Source: M55B118 sp964501715 (GTDB lineage: Bacteria; Bacillota_I; Bacilli_A; Izemoplasmatales; Izemoplasmataceae). Taken from it: a stretch of DNA of 64,000 bases. Made by a program: the position numbers and the translations under genes. A model generated the notes under the pieces. It did not search any database. It saw only the letters and a list, made by a program, of their open reading frames with translations, and was not told the origin of the DNA. Positions 7,420-16,340 of this stretch are shown piece after piece. The stretch is taken from assembly GCA_964501715.1 (NCBI GenBank), contig CAZCTR010000002.1:62001-126000 (forward strand), in the 5' to 3' direction. Position 1 is the stretch's first letter, and each line of letters begins with the position of its first letter.

Positions 7420-8424
7420 TCAAAGGGTGAAATCCCCTTCAGTGATCCAGCCACGTCGGCGGAAAAGGTAATCCAGCGCGATCATGAGGATGATGGGAAG
7501 GGCGAAATGCAGCATGCCGAGACCGATGAAGACATGCGCCTCATACCCCATCGAGTCCAGGACACCGATCTGTCCGATCAATGCTGCGGTGCCCATACCG
7601 CTCCCGATCGATGTGCTCTCAAGCTGGAAAAAGACGGTTGAAAGCGGGCCGATCACGGCGGAGGCGATGATGGGCGGAATCCAGATGACGGGCTTTCTCA
7701 GGATGTTCTTGAATTGCAGCATGGATGTGCCGAATGCGATTGAAAGCACCGTCCCGATGGAATTGTCCTTTCTCGCCATGATAGCGAACCCGAGCATCTG
7801 AGTCGCACCGCCGATCACAGCCGCGCCACCGGCGATGCCCGTGAGACCGATGCTGATGGCGATTGCGGCGCTTGATATCGGGGCTGTGAGCGCCATGCCC
7901 ATGACAGCCGCGATGACAACGCCCATGAAGAAGGGCTGGTAGGTGGTCGCGGTATTGATGAACTGACCGATGCCCTGCATGAAGAGGGACACCGGCTCGC
8001 CGATCAAGTTGGCGACAAGGAATGCGATGGCCGCGGACACCATCGGGATGAGAATGATGTCGACGGGGGTGCGTTTGCGAAGGATGAGCTTGAGCCCCTC
8101 CATCGCGGCCACACTGGTCACATAGGCCACCACAGGGTCGTTCGACACCTGCGTCGCGATGCCCCCGGCGACCGCTCCGCTTATGAGCGAAAGCCCTTTG
8201 AGATCCAAACTCCACGCGATGCCCACGCCGATCCCGACGCCCATGAACCCTTTGAGGATGTCGGCGAGTTCGACGATGCTTGCGCTGCCGAGCAGAATGC
8301 CGACCTGTTCGATGATGACACCGATGATCAGCGTGGAGAAAAGGCCGAGCGCCATGCCGTTCAATGTCTTTATCAGGTAATTGAGGATGCGTCTTCCGAG
8401 TGAAAGCGTATTGTCTTTTTGCAT
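7420..8424 (-). CDS. PTS sugar transporter subunit IIC-like membrane protein
   Basis: 334 residues from ATG 8424 (GGAGGCTCATTT upstream). It is almost entirely hydrophobic, with about nine membrane segments, glycine-rich loops (GVGIGVGIAWSLDLKG, AGGAAVIGGATQMLGF) and a closing RRRGWITEGDF. The pattern fits the PTS_EIIC_2 family, IIC-like permeases found alone without IIA or IIB. No phosphotransfer domain or other PTS gene is nearby, so it may work with components encoded elsewhere or not as a PTS permease at all. Substrate unknown. Confidence 0.75.
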   Translation of the reverse strand: MQKDNTLSLGRRILNYLIKTLNGMALGLFSTLIIGVIIEQVGILLGSASIVELADILKGFMGVGIGVGIAWSLDLKGLSLISGAVAGGIATQVSNDPVVAYVTSVAAMEGLKLILRKRTPVDIILIPMVSAAIAFLVANLIGEPVSLFMQGIGQFINTATTYQPFFMGVVIAAVMGMALTAPISSAAIAISIGLTGIAGGAAVIGGATQMLGFAIMARKDNSIGTVLSIAFGTSMLQFKNILRKPVIWIPPIIASAVIGPLSTVFFQLESTSIGSGMGTAALIGQIGVLDSMGYEAHVFIGLGMLHFALPIILMIALDYLFRRRGWITEGDFTL

Positions 8425-8527
8425 AAATGAGCCTCCATTTGAATTGTCACGCCACCATTTTAACATATCGGCCTTGTGATCAAGGGTTTTTGTGTTTTTT
8501 TATACCGCTAATCCTGCAGTCCTTCGC

Positions 8528-8555
8528 TTGTATGTTTTGATTTTTCTATTATAAT
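8528..8555 (+). promoter_or_regulatory. Promoter of the CDF transporter gene
   Basis: TTGTAT at 8528-8533, 16-nt spacer, perfect TATAAT at 8550-8555, 35 nt before the likely start codon. Confidence 0.75.
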
Positions 8556-8589
8556 AATAGATGATGACAAACATAGAAATGACGTGATA

Positions 8590-9474
8590 ATGATGAGCCA
8601 TCATGACCATCGAAGCGACAAGAACATCAAGACCGCGTTCCTGATCAACCTTTTTTTCACCATCATAGAGATCATTGGTGGGTTGTATACGAACAGTATG
8701 GCCATCCTCTCCGATGCGGTGCATGATCTGGGCGACACGGTGTCGCTCGGGATGAGCGCGTTCTTTGAGCGGTTCTCAAAGAAGAAAGCGGACAAGGTCT
8801 ATACCTTCGGATATGACCGTTTTTCCCTTCTCGGTGCGGTCATAAGCAGTTTCGTGCTCTTTGGAGCCTCCATCTTCATCCTGACTCAGGCGATCCCGCG
8901 GCTCATATCGCCTGAACCGGTCGATGCGGTGGGGATGATCGCCTTCGCCTTGCTCGGCGTCCTCTTCAACGGTCTTGCCGTGCTTAAAGTCTTTCGGGGA
9001 CGCTCCCTGCATGAGAAGGTCATCACCTGGCATCTTCTCGAGGATTTCCTCGGTTGGATCGCCGTGCTCATCACGGCCATCCTGCTGCTCTTTTGGGACT
9101 GGTATTTCCTCGATCCGCTGATGTCGCTCTTGATCACCATCTACATCGTGGTCCATGTGCTCAGGAATCTGAAAAAGATCTTTGACGTCCTGTTGCAAAA
9201 AGCGCCCGAGCATATCGACATGGACCCCATCATCGAAAAAATCGAGGCATTGGAAGGGGTCCATGATGTCCATCATATCCATCTTTGGTCACTTGAAGGC
9301 GAGACCCCCATGCTCAGCATGCATCTCGTCATCGACGGGCACATGTCCACCGAAGCTCTCAAGGCATGCAAACAGGCGGTGCGGATGATCCTTTCAAACC
9401 GGGGCATCAACCACGTGACCATCGAGACTGAGTATCCGGACCAGCCATGCGAGAATCCGCCCTGTGACGCATGA
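8590..9474 (+). CDS. Cation diffusion facilitator (CDF) family metal exporter
   Basis: 294 residues from ATG 8590; ATG 8593 and a GTG at 8584 are alternatives because no strong ribosome site is present. The two HxxxD metal sites of zinc-type CDF proteins are visible: SDAVHDLGD in TM2 and HLLEDF in TM5. Six membrane segments are followed by a cytosolic ferredoxin-like domain from about residue 205 (HDVHHIHLWSLEGETP). The protein exports Zn2+ or similar ions by proton antiport. A Cys-containing tail (PCENPPCDA) is unusual and could bind metal. The gene has its own promoter and terminator. Confidence 0.9.
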   Translation: MMSHHDHRSDKNIKTAFLINLFFTIIEIIGGLYTNSMAILSDAVHDLGDTVSLGMSAFFERFSKKKADKVYTFGYDRFSLLGAVISSFVLFGASIFILTQAIPRLISPEPVDAVGMIAFALLGVLFNGLAVLKVFRGRSLHEKVITWHLLEDFLGWIAVLITAILLLFWDWYFLDPLMSLLITIYIVVHVLRNLKKIFDVLLQKAPEHIDMDPIIEKIEALEGVHDVHHIHLWSLEGETPMLSMHLVIDGHMSTEALKACKQAVRMILSNRGINHVTIETEYPDQPCENPPCDA

Positions 9475-9484
9475 AAGCTTCCAT

Positions 9485-9512
9485 AAAAAAGGACTTCGAA
9501 GTCCTTTTTTTT
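9485..9512. terminator. Bidirectional terminator between CDF gene and riboflavin operon
   Basis: Perfect palindrome GGACTTCGAAGTCC between an A-run and a T-run. Confidence 0.9.
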
Positions 9513-9516
9513 ATGC

Positions 9517-10182
9517 TCATGGGAATAGTTTTAGAAGGTCGGTGATGTTATTGATGGTGATATCGGCGTCGCTGATTTCATCAGGGTCGCCGAAACCGTA
9601 CGTCGCGCCGATGGTGGTGAGTCCGTTCTTTTCACCGGCCTCCATGTCGTGCCAGCGGTCACCCACCATGGCGGCTTTTCCGGGAAAGTCTTCACGCACT
9701 TTCATGAGGACGTCCGCCTTGCGCTCCACGCCTTGGTAGGTCCCGCTGCAAACCATGCGGTCGAAATACTGTTCAAGCCCGAACTGTTCGGCGTGCGCTT
9801 CCATGTAGTAGGTGAGACAGTTGCTGATGAAGACGAGTTTGTAGCCCCGCGCTTTCAAAGTCCTAAGTGTTTCCAAGGCACCGTCGTAGAGTCTGGCCTC
9901 ACCCTCTGATATGGCTTTTTCCATGTGTTTCGATATGAGCTGGCTGGCCTTGTCTTTGGCATCCTCGCCGATATCGCCGCCGAAGTTCGCCCACATCTCG
10001 CTCGGAGTCTGTCCTAAGAAGGGCTTGATCCCCTCGTCGGTCCATGTCCTGTCTTTTGCGCCGTGGTCCTTTACAAGGGCTTCGTACGCCTTTCTGAACG
10101 CCGGCGCATAGACATGCAGGCTGTCGTGGAGGGTGCCGTCATAATCGAGATAGATCGTGGTGTGGTCTTCGAGGGTGATCAT
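9517..10182 (-). CDS. HAD-family phosphatase, last gene of the riboflavin operon
   Basis: 221 residues with HAD motif I DYDGT (D13, D15), a helical cap, motif II around FISNC, and motif IV MVGDRWHDMEAG. By similarity it looks like a phosphoglycolate-phosphatase-type HAD enzyme. Its ATG overlaps the ribH stop (ATGA), and the gene is the last of ribD-ribE-ribBA-ribH-HAD. Riboflavin synthesis needs removal of phosphate from 5-amino-6-ribitylamino-uracil phosphate, a step done by HAD enzymes such as YcsE and YigB elsewhere. The context therefore suggests, but does not prove, that this enzyme does that step; an FMN phosphatase is the alternative. Confidence 0.8.
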   Translation of the reverse strand: MITLEDHTTIYLDYDGTLHDSLHVYAPAFRKAYEALVKDHGAKDRTWTDEGIKPFLGQTPSEMWANFGGDIGEDAKDKASQLISKHMEKAISEGEARLYDGALETLRTLKARGYKLVFISNCLTYYMEAHAEQFGLEQYFDRMVCSGTYQGVERKADVLMKVREDFPGKAAMVGDRWHDMEAGEKNGLTTIGATYGFGDPDEISDADITINNITDLLKLFP

Positions 10183-10643
10183 TTGAGATGCTTGAAAAGA
10201 TTGGACATCTCGATCGCGCTCATCGCGGCGTCATAGCCTTTGTTGCCGGCTTTTGTGCCGCTTCTTTCGATGGCTTGTTCGATGGTGTCCGTGGTCAGGA
10301 TGCCGAAGATGACAGGGACTTCGGTGTCGAGCGAAACGTTCGCGATCCCTTTGGAGACCTCGTTCGCGACCATGTCGAAATGCGGGGTGCCGCCGCGGAT
10401 GACCGCACCGAGGGTGATGACCGCGTCATAACGGCCACTCTTGGCCGCTTTCTTGGCGGCGAGGGGAATCTCGAACGCCCCAGGAACCCAGGTGATCTCG
10501 ATGTCGTCCTCGCTGACGCCGTGGCGTTTGAGCGCATCCATCGCCCCGTCGAGCAGCTTGGATCCGATGAATTCGTTGAAACGTCCCAGGATGATGCCTA
10601 CTTTGATGCCGTCGCCTTGAAGATTGCCTTCAAATGTTTTCAT
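10179..10643 (-). CDS. ribH: 6,7-dimethyl-8-ribityllumazine synthase
   Basis: 154 residues. It condenses ribitylaminouracil with dihydroxybutanone phosphate. Family landmarks: start MKTFEGNLQGDGIKVGIILGRFNE, WVPGAFEIPLAAKKAA, GAVIRGGTPHFDMVANEVSKG with the catalytic His, and a PVIFGILTTDTIEQAIERSG block. The full-length start is supported by AGGAGGAAGAACA and an ATGA overlap with ribBA. In the family these subunits build pentamers or 60-mer shells. Confidence 0.96.
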   Translation of the reverse strand: MKTFEGNLQGDGIKVGIILGRFNEFIGSKLLDGAMDALKRHGVSEDDIEITWVPGAFEIPLAAKKAAKSGRYDAVITLGAVIRGGTPHFDMVANEVSKGIANVSLDTEVPVIFGILTTDTIEQAIERSGTKAGNKGYDAAMSAIEMSNLFKHLK

Positions 10644-11854
10644 TGTTCTTCCTCCTTGAATTTGAGCAAGTGGCCCATTTTGTCTTTCTTGGTCTTGAGA
10701 TAGTATTCATTGCGTTCGTTGTGGTTCATCTGGATCGGGACACGGCCTTTGAGCTCGAGGCCGTGACCGGAGAGTCCGCTGAGTTTCTTGGGATTGTTGG
10801 TGATGAGTTTCAGCTTGCGTACCCCGAGGTCCCTCAGGATCTGTGCGCCGATGCCGTAGTCCCGCATGTCATCGGGGAAGCCGAGGGCGAGGTTGGCCTC
10901 GACCGTGTCCATGCCCTGGTCCTGGAGGTGATAGGCGCGGATCTTGTTGATCAGGCCGATGCCCCTTCCCTCCTGGCGCATGTAGAGGATGACCCCCTTG
11001 CCCTTCTCTTCAACCATTTGCATGGCCGCATGCAGTTGATCGCCGCAATCACAGCGTTTGGAGTCGAACGCGTCTCCCGTGAGACATTCCGAATGGACAC
11101 GCACAAGCACCTCGTCCTCTTCGGAGATGTCACCTTTGACTAGCGCCACATGATGCTCCCCGTTCAACGTGTTCTCATAGCCGACCATCCTGAACTCCCC
11201 ATGGTCCGTGGGGAGGTCGGATGCTGCCGCGCGTTTGATCTGAGTGTCCTGCCTGCGCTTCCGGTACTCTATCAGGTCGGCGATGGAGATCAGTTTCAAA
11301 CCGAAATGTTCGGCGTATTTCTCGAGGTCGGGCAGGCGAGCCATCGAGCCGTCCTCATTCATGATCTCACAGATCACGCCGGCAGGCTTGAGGCCTGCGA
11401 GACGGGCCAGATCGACCGCGGCCTCCGTGTGACCAGCTCGTTTCAGGACGCCGCCCTCCTTGGCGATCAAGGGGAATATGTGACCGGGCTTCTTGAAATC
11501 CTCCGGGCCCGCATCGTCACTTACGGCCTTTTTGATTGTATGCGCCCTTTCGTAGGCGCTGATGCCTGTGGTGGTGTCAGTCGCATCGATGGATACTGTG
11601 AACGCGGTCTTGAAGGAATCGGTGTTCTCCTTGACCATTTCATCCACACCGATTTTGCTGAGTTCCTTTTTCTCCATCGGAAGACAGATCAGTCCCCGGG
11701 CGTGTGTGGCCATGAAGTTGATGCTTTCCTTGGTCGCCTTCTCGGCGGCCATGACAAGGTCCCCTTCGTTCTCACGGTCCTCATCGTCCACGACGACGAC
11801 CATGTCTCCGCGTCGGAACGCCTCAAGCGCGGACTCTATTGTATCAAATGGCAT
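10640..11854 (-). CDS. ribBA: Bifunctional DHBP synthase / GTP cyclohydrolase II
   Basis: 404 residues in two enzymes. Residues 1-200 are 3,4-dihydroxy-2-butanone-4-phosphate synthase, with VVVDDEDRENEGDLVMAAE metal/substrate acids and RAGHTEAAVDLARLAGL. Residues 205-404 are GTP cyclohydrolase II, with VRVHSECLTGDAF, the zinc cysteines in CDCGDQL, and YMRQEGRGIGL. Both make precursors for riboflavin, from ribulose 5-phosphate and GTP respectively. Strong ribosome site AGGAGG. It is the middle gene of the operon and all key residues look present. Confidence 0.96.
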   Translation of the reverse strand: MPFDTIESALEAFRRGDMVVVVDDEDRENEGDLVMAAEKATKESINFMATHARGLICLPMEKKELSKIGVDEMVKENTDSFKTAFTVSIDATDTTTGISAYERAHTIKKAVSDDAGPEDFKKPGHIFPLIAKEGGVLKRAGHTEAAVDLARLAGLKPAGVICEIMNEDGSMARLPDLEKYAEHFGLKLISIADLIEYRKRRQDTQIKRAAASDLPTDHGEFRMVGYENTLNGEHHVALVKGDISEEDEVLVRVHSECLTGDAFDSKRCDCGDQLHAAMQMVEEKGKGVILYMRQEGRGIGLINKIRAYHLQDQGMDTVEANLALGFPDDMRDYGIGAQILRDLGVRKLKLITNNPKKLSGLSGHGLELKGRVPIQMNHNERNEYYLKTKKDKMGHLLKFKEEEQ

Positions 11855-11865
11855 GACTTAGCCTC

Positions 11866-12507
11866 CTATAAGTATCCGTGACGTCTCAGGAACCCCTCGT
11901 CGAGGGTCTCTTCCGTGTCATCGGTTTTAAGCAGTCTTTCTACGTATTTGGCGACCATGTCCGCCTCGAGGTTCACTTCACTTCCGTATGCAAGGGTGCC
12001 AAAGGTGGTCGAACGCTTGGTCTCGGGAATGACGGAGACACTGAAATCACTTCTTCCCGCCTCGACAACCGTCAGACTGACGCCGTCGATGCCGATGGAC
12101 CCCTTGTCGGTGACATAACGCATGAGCGCTTTAGGCGCATCGAAGGTGTACACGGTCGCGATGCCTTCGGTTCGCATGGCTTTGAGTGTGCCCACCCCGT
12201 CGACGTGCCCGCTCATCATATGGCCGCCAAGACGGTCCTTGAGGGCGAGGGCCCTCTCCAGATTGAGGGGGGACCCGGCATTTTTGTCCTTCAAAGTGCT
12301 TTTTTTCAGCGTCTCGAACATCACATCGACCGTGAAGGTGTCATCCGTCATGCCGGTGACGGTCAAACAGACCCCGTTCGTGGCGATGGAATCGCCGATC
12401 TTGGTGTCTTTGAGCACTTCTTTAGCCTTGATGGTGAGCTTCGCCGATTGATTGCCGTGCGTGATATGCTTCAGTGTGCCTTTTTCCTCTATGATGCCTG
12501 TGAACAT
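11866..12507 (-). CDS. ribE: Riboflavin synthase, alpha subunit
   Basis: 213 residues made of two lumazine-binding repeats, each about 95 residues. The start MFTGIIEEKGTLKHI is diagnostic, as are GDSIATNGVCLTV in the first repeat and GSIGIDGVSLTVVEA in the second, together with GGHMMSGHVDGVG. The enzyme dismutates two lumazines to one riboflavin. It begins 1 nt after the ribD stop with AGGAGGCGTG as ribosome site. Confidence 0.95.
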   Translation of the reverse strand: MFTGIIEEKGTLKHITHGNQSAKLTIKAKEVLKDTKIGDSIATNGVCLTVTGMTDDTFTVDVMFETLKKSTLKDKNAGSPLNLERALALKDRLGGHMMSGHVDGVGTLKAMRTEGIATVYTFDAPKALMRYVTDKGSIGIDGVSLTVVEAGRSDFSVSVIPETKRSTTFGTLAYGSEVNLEADMVAKYVERLLKTDDTEETLDEGFLRRHGYL

Positions 12508-12508
12508 G

Positions 12509-13612
12509 TCACACGCCTCCTACTCTGTAGATGATGAGGGTGTCGTCCTCGAACGTCTCGATGGATTCGCGCACGAGATGCAAACTTTCCGCGACGGTGT
12601 CGACCCCTTTGCCTCCGACGGGAGACAGTGCCTGTTCACCGCCGATGATCTTCGGAGCGATGAAGGCGTAGTACTTGTTCAGGATGTTTGCGCGCACGGC
12701 GGAGTCATTGACGGCGCTGCCACCTTCTAGCAGGATGCTGTCTATGCCCTTTTCGCCGAGTATGGCCATCAGTTTCTCGAGGTCGACATCACCGTCTTTC
12801 TCGTCGACGGCAATGACAGTCACGCCGTTTTTTTTCAGGCTCTTGACCTTGGAAGGGTCCGCCTTGTCCGTCACCGCGACGATTGGTGTGGTCGACGGAT
12901 TTTTGAAGACGTTCGCCTGGAGGGGAATATCCCCTAAGGTGTCCAGGATGATGGGGACGGGGTCCTTCACCGCTTCCCCCTCAAGACGCACCGTCAGCAT
13001 CGGGTCGTCATTGATGACTGTGTTGACGCCGACCATGATCGCGGCGACACGGTGCCTCAGTTTGTGCACGTACTGCCGGGATTGACTGTTAGTGATCCAT
13101 TTCGAATCGAACGTCCTAGTCGCGGTCTTGCCATCCGCGCTCATGCCGGTCTTCATGATCACGAAGGGCCTTTTTGTAGGGATATAGTGGAAGAATATCT
13201 CGTTCAGGCGTTTGTTCTCCTTGTCGAGAAGTCCGCTTTCTACAGTGATGCCGGCATCCTCGAGTGTCTTGATGCCGCGTCCCGCGACAAGCGGGTTTGG
13301 GTCTTTCGAGGCGATGACGACACGCTTGAAGCCGTGTGTCACGATCGCCAAGGCGCATGGAGGCGTCTTGCCGTAGTGGCTGCAGGGTTCGAGGGTCACA
13401 TACATGGTCGCCCCGTTTAATGGTTCCTTCGCGCTCTCTATCGCGTTGATCTCGGCATGATTCCCGCCGTAGGCGGCATGATAGCCCTCTCCTATGATCT
13501 GACCGTCCTTGACGATCACCGCCCCCACAAGGGGGTTCGGATTGGTGAAACCCGTCCCTTTTTCAGCGAGGGAAAGGGCGTGCTTCATGTAAAATTCGTC
13601 TGAGTTCATCAT
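12509..13612 (-). CDS. ribD: Bifunctional pyrimidine deaminase/reductase RibD
   Basis: 367 residues from ATG 13612 (GAGGATGG upstream; a second ATG follows directly). The frame is open further upstream but runs into the riboswitch terminator, so the longer form is rejected. The deaminase half has the zinc site HAEINAIESA and LEPCSHYGKTPPC. The reductase half begins near KRPFVIMKTGMSADGKTATR and ends with ILLEGGSAVNDSAV. RibD performs the second and third steps of riboflavin synthesis. First gene of the FMN-controlled operon. Confidence 0.95.
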   Translation of the reverse strand: MMNSDEFYMKHALSLAEKGTGFTNPNPLVGAVIVKDGQIIGEGYHAAYGGNHAEINAIESAKEPLNGATMYVTLEPCSHYGKTPPCALAIVTHGFKRVVIASKDPNPLVAGRGIKTLEDAGITVESGLLDKENKRLNEIFFHYIPTKRPFVIMKTGMSADGKTATRTFDSKWITNSQSRQYVHKLRHRVAAIMVGVNTVINDDPMLTVRLEGEAVKDPVPIILDTLGDIPLQANVFKNPSTTPIVAVTDKADPSKVKSLKKNGVTVIAVDEKDGDVDLEKLMAILGEKGIDSILLEGGSAVNDSAVRANILNKYYAFIAPKIIGGEQALSPVGGKGVDTVAESLHLVRESIETFEDDTLIIYRVGGV

Positions 13613-13633
13613 ATAACCATCCTCACGGGATAA

Positions 13634-13662
13634 AAAAATGCCCTGCATCTGCAGGGCATGGA
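13634..13662 (-). terminator. Riboswitch-controlled terminator before ribD
   Basis: ATGCCCTGCA / TGCAGGGCAT hairpin followed on the minus strand by seven U. Its place between the FMN aptamer and ribD marks it as the expression platform: it should form when FMN is bound. Confidence 0.88.
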
Positions 13663-13689
13663 TATGAATATAGAGGACACGAAAAACGT

Positions 13690-13799
13690 GGCATCTTCTT
13701 CCATCCAGACTATACTGTCGGTATGGGAATCGCACCCATTCAGCCGTAGCTCGCGGACTTTACCGCCGGTCGGGAATTCCACCCTGCCCTGAAGATGTT
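13690..13799 (-). ncRNA. FMN riboswitch (RFN element)
   Basis: Read on the minus strand the segment contains the conserved RFN blocks in order: the 5' strand ACATCTTCAGGGCAGGGTG, then CCGGCGGTAAAGTCCGCGAG, then GATTCCCATACCGACAG, TAGTCTGGATG and the closing GAAGATGCC. The P1 arms CATCTTC and GAAGATG pair. It controls ribD-ribE-ribBA-ribH-HAD by transcription termination. Confidence 0.95.
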
Positions 13800-13864
13800 A
13801 CATCATCATTATAGAAAATTGTAATACATAAGTCAAACGCTTTATGCCATGAATGCGTTTTTGT

Positions 13865-14569
13865 TCAGCGCACTTTGGACATGAAGTCCCTGAGCGCCTC
13901 GGTCTTAGGCGCGTCGAGCATGGCGGGGGCTCCGTGTTCGACGATGTTGCCGTCTTCCATGAAGATGACGTAATCCGCGAAATCCCGTACGAAGCTGAGC
14001 ACGTGGGTCACGAAGATGAAGTCCTTCCCGGAATCCCTCAGCTGCTCGACCGCAGTCAATACATCGTGGGTCAGGATCGGGTCGAGCGACGAGGTCGGCT
14101 CGTCGAGGAAGATGGTGTCCGGGTCGATGGCTAGGGCCCTTGCGAGCGAACCTCTTTGCGCTTGTCCGCCGGAGACGTTTTTCGGAAGCTTTTGGGACTG
14201 GTCTTCGAGCTGAAGCTTCGCCAGGTTCTCCTCTGCGGTCTTTGACGCCGTCTCCTTTGAATAGCCGCGGGTCTTTTCAAGTACGAGGGTGATGTTCTCC
14301 TTCAACGTGAGATGGGGGAAAAGGTTGTGGGACTGGAATACAAAACCGACGGTTCTTCGGTACTCGGGGTCGGTCACGGGCATCCCGTTGACCGTCACCT
14401 CCCCCTCGGAAGGCTTCTCCAGCCCCGAAAGGATTCTCAGCAACGTCGATTTGCCGCTGCCGCTCTTGCCGATGATTCCGATGGAGTGCTTGTTTTCAAG
14501 TTTGAAATCGAGGTTGTGCAGCACATTGACATCATAAGTGTGTGTCAGGCCCTTCACTTGGAATCTCAT
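13865..14569 (-). CDS. Polar amino-acid ABC transporter, ATP-binding protein
   Basis: 234 residues from ATG 14569, overlapping the permease stop (ATGA). Walker A GKSGSGKST, Walker B and D-loop IFLDEPTSSLDP, H-loop FVTHVLSF. The signature is VSGGQAQRGSLARALA; the usual LSGGQ-QRVAIARALA is altered at two places, which still fits a functional ATPase. Closest to the GlnQ/HisP group. Together with the next two genes it forms a complete importer (binding protein, one permease, ATPase). Substrate not determinable. Confidence 0.88.
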   Translation of the reverse strand: MRFQVKGLTHTYDVNVLHNLDFKLENKHSIGIIGKSGSGKSTLLRILSGLEKPSEGEVTVNGMPVTDPEYRRTVGFVFQSHNLFPHLTLKENITLVLEKTRGYSKETASKTAEENLAKLQLEDQSQKLPKNVSGGQAQRGSLARALAIDPDTIFLDEPTSSLDPILTHDVLTAVEQLRDSGKDFIFVTHVLSFVRDFADYVIFMEDGNIVEHGAPAMLDAPKTEALRDFMSKVR

Positions 14570-15321
14570 TGCAAGGACCACCGCCTTTCAAAGACTTTGA
14601 CGAACTGCGAAAGCGGAATGGTGATGGCGATGTAGAGAAGCCACATCACGATATACCCTTCAGTGTAGGCGAAAGTCCGGCTTTGGATGATGTTGGTCGC
14701 ATAGAAGAGCTCCCGGAAACTGAGGACGTTTAGCAGGGCGCTACCCTTGATGATGAGGGAGAAATTGTTCATGAGCGGCGGCATCAGAATCCTGACGACC
14801 TGCGGGATGATGATGTAGACGTACTTCTGAAAGGATGTGAAGCCGAACAGGTCCATGGCCATGTATTGTTCATCGGTGATCGAGGAGAAGGCGGATTTGA
14901 AGATGTTGCTCATGTAGGGAGTGAAATAGACGATCATTCCGATGATGCCCGTGAGCGGCCTGTAGAAGACATTGAAAGCGGGGCCGATCACGAACGCCAT
15001 GATGATGATCATGACAAGCAGCGGCGTGCCATAGATGACTTCGGTGAAGATATTCACGAAGGCCTGCAGGAAAAGCACGCCGGATTTGGCGAGCAAGAAG
15101 ACGATGAATCCGGTGGTCATCGAACCGAGAAGGACACCGAGGCTCACGAGAACCGTGTTCACGAACCCTTCCCTCAGAAGATAGCCGTATCCCTCAAGCC
15201 TGCCGATCTCGAACGCCGAGCGTTGAGCGAGGATGACCCAGACCATGAAAGCCAGAAAAAGCACGGCCATCAATGTGTGAACGAGGATGACCGTGCTCCT
15301 TGAGACGTTTTCAGTCTTCAT
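14566..15321 (-). CDS. Polar amino-acid ABC transporter, permease
   Basis: 251 residues from ATG 15321, which lies within the 3' end of the binding-protein gene (11-nt overlap, translational coupling). The longer open frame upstream overlaps the binding protein too far to be real. About five to six membrane segments, with the EAA loop visible as KSAFSSITDEQYMAMDLFGFTSFQKY. HisM/GlnP type. One permease gene implies a homodimeric channel. Confidence 0.85.
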   Translation of the reverse strand: MKTENVSRSTVILVHTLMAVLFLAFMVWVILAQRSAFEIGRLEGYGYLLREGFVNTVLVSLGVLLGSMTTGFIVFLLAKSGVLFLQAFVNIFTEVIYGTPLLVMIIIMAFVIGPAFNVFYRPLTGIIGMIVYFTPYMSNIFKSAFSSITDEQYMAMDLFGFTSFQKYVYIIIPQVVRILMPPLMNNFSLIIKGSALLNVLSFRELFYATNIIQSRTFAYTEGYIVMWLLYIAITIPLSQFVKVFERRWSLQ

Positions 15322-16123
15322 AGATGAAGAAATCCAATCCGTAACGATCCAGCCTTGACTCGATCTCATCATCCCAGTCATCCCTCAGCCGGTCATAGAC
15401 TCCGCCTTCCTCATCCATTTGCGCGATGAATGCGTTGGCCTCCGAGAGAAGCTCGTCATCGCCTTGACGGACAGCCATGCCTATGGGAGAAACCATGAAC
15501 GGGTCCCACACGACCATCGTCTCATCCTCGTTCGACTTATGGTTGTTTACGACGGGGAACGCACTCATCATGAGAATGTCTCTGTTGCCCTGGACGACTT
15601 CATAGACGGCAGTGGAAAGGTCGGTCGCCTCGACAGTGTCAAGTCCCATCTCAAGCGGAATCTGATAGGAGACCTGGTCGGCGATGCCGACGAACTTCGC
15701 CTCATCAATGGCGAGAAGGTCGTCTGTCGTCGAATCCTCGGTGATGCTGTGTGCATCCGCGAAGTCCTGATTCAGGAGGCTGATGATCTTGAAATAGAAA
15801 TAAGGGTCCGAGAAATCGACGGATTGCGCACGCTCTTCTGTGATGCTCATGGATGCGATGACGATGTCGATCTCACCGCTGTTGAGGGAAGGGATGAGCT
15901 GTCCGAAACCGGTGTCGACAATCTCGACATCCCGTCCCAGATAATCCCCGAATTCCTCGGCGACATCCACACTGATGCCCTCTGGTTGTCCACCCTCTTC
16001 TGTCTCAAAGGGTGGGTAGGAAAGGTCCATGCCGACTCGCAACGTGTCACCGTCACCCAATCCGCAGGCGCTGATGACGAACAGGGTGGTGACCATGCTG
16101 ATGCCAAGCAATAGTTTTTTCAT
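15311..16123 (-). CDS. Amino-acid ABC transporter, substrate-binding lipoprotein
   Basis: 270 residues from ATG 16123 (AAGGAGTGAGATTC upstream). Lipoprotein signal MKKLLLGISMVTTLFVISAC with Cys20 as lipid anchor. The mature part is an SBP_bac_3 domain: LRVGMDLSYPPFET, then GFGQLIPSLNSGEIDIVIASMSITEERA, then VDFSDPYFYFK. The C-terminal part is very acidic. Captures a polar amino acid outside the membrane for the permease encoded just downstream. First gene of its operon with a sigma-A-type promoter. Confidence 0.9.
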   Translation of the reverse strand: MKKLLLGISMVTTLFVISACGLGDGDTLRVGMDLSYPPFETEEGGQPEGISVDVAEEFGDYLGRDVEIVDTGFGQLIPSLNSGEIDIVIASMSITEERAQSVDFSDPYFYFKIISLLNQDFADAHSITEDSTTDDLLAIDEAKFVGIADQVSYQIPLEMGLDTVEATDLSTAVYEVVQGNRDILMMSAFPVVNNHKSNEDETMVVWDPFMVSPIGMAVRQGDDELLSEANAFIAQMDEEGGVYDRLRDDWDDEIESRLDRYGLDFFIYED

Positions 16124-16158
16124 GAATCTCACTCCTTGAATTATTTGTATTGATTACA

Positions 16159-16187
16159 ATTATAAAACCTAGAACCCGATAATACAA
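16159..16187 (-). promoter_or_regulatory. Promoter of the amino-acid ABC operon
   Basis: Minus strand: TTGTAT (-35, 16182-16187), 17-nt spacer, TATAAT (-10, 16159-16164), 35 nt before the start codon. Confidence 0.8.
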
Positions 16188-16307
16188 AAGATATACCCTG
16201 AAACAAAGATTTTGACAGTGCACAATATCCTTGCAACACATTCATATTATAAGCATAGACGGTTCGTAATACAACCAATAAACTCATCTGTTTATTTCAG
16301 TTTCCAC

Positions 16308-16336
16308 TTGACAGAAAAAAGAAAATTTAATATATT
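16308..16336 (+). promoter_or_regulatory. groESL promoter
   Basis: Consensus TTGACA at 16308-16313, 17-nt spacer, TATATT at 16331-16336, directly followed by the CIRCE operator. Confidence 0.85.
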
Positions 16337-16340
16337 TTTA

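Noticed and set aside
13613..13735. N-terminal extension of ribD
   Set aside because: Would be translated from the riboswitch and its terminator; ATG 13612 has a ribosome site.
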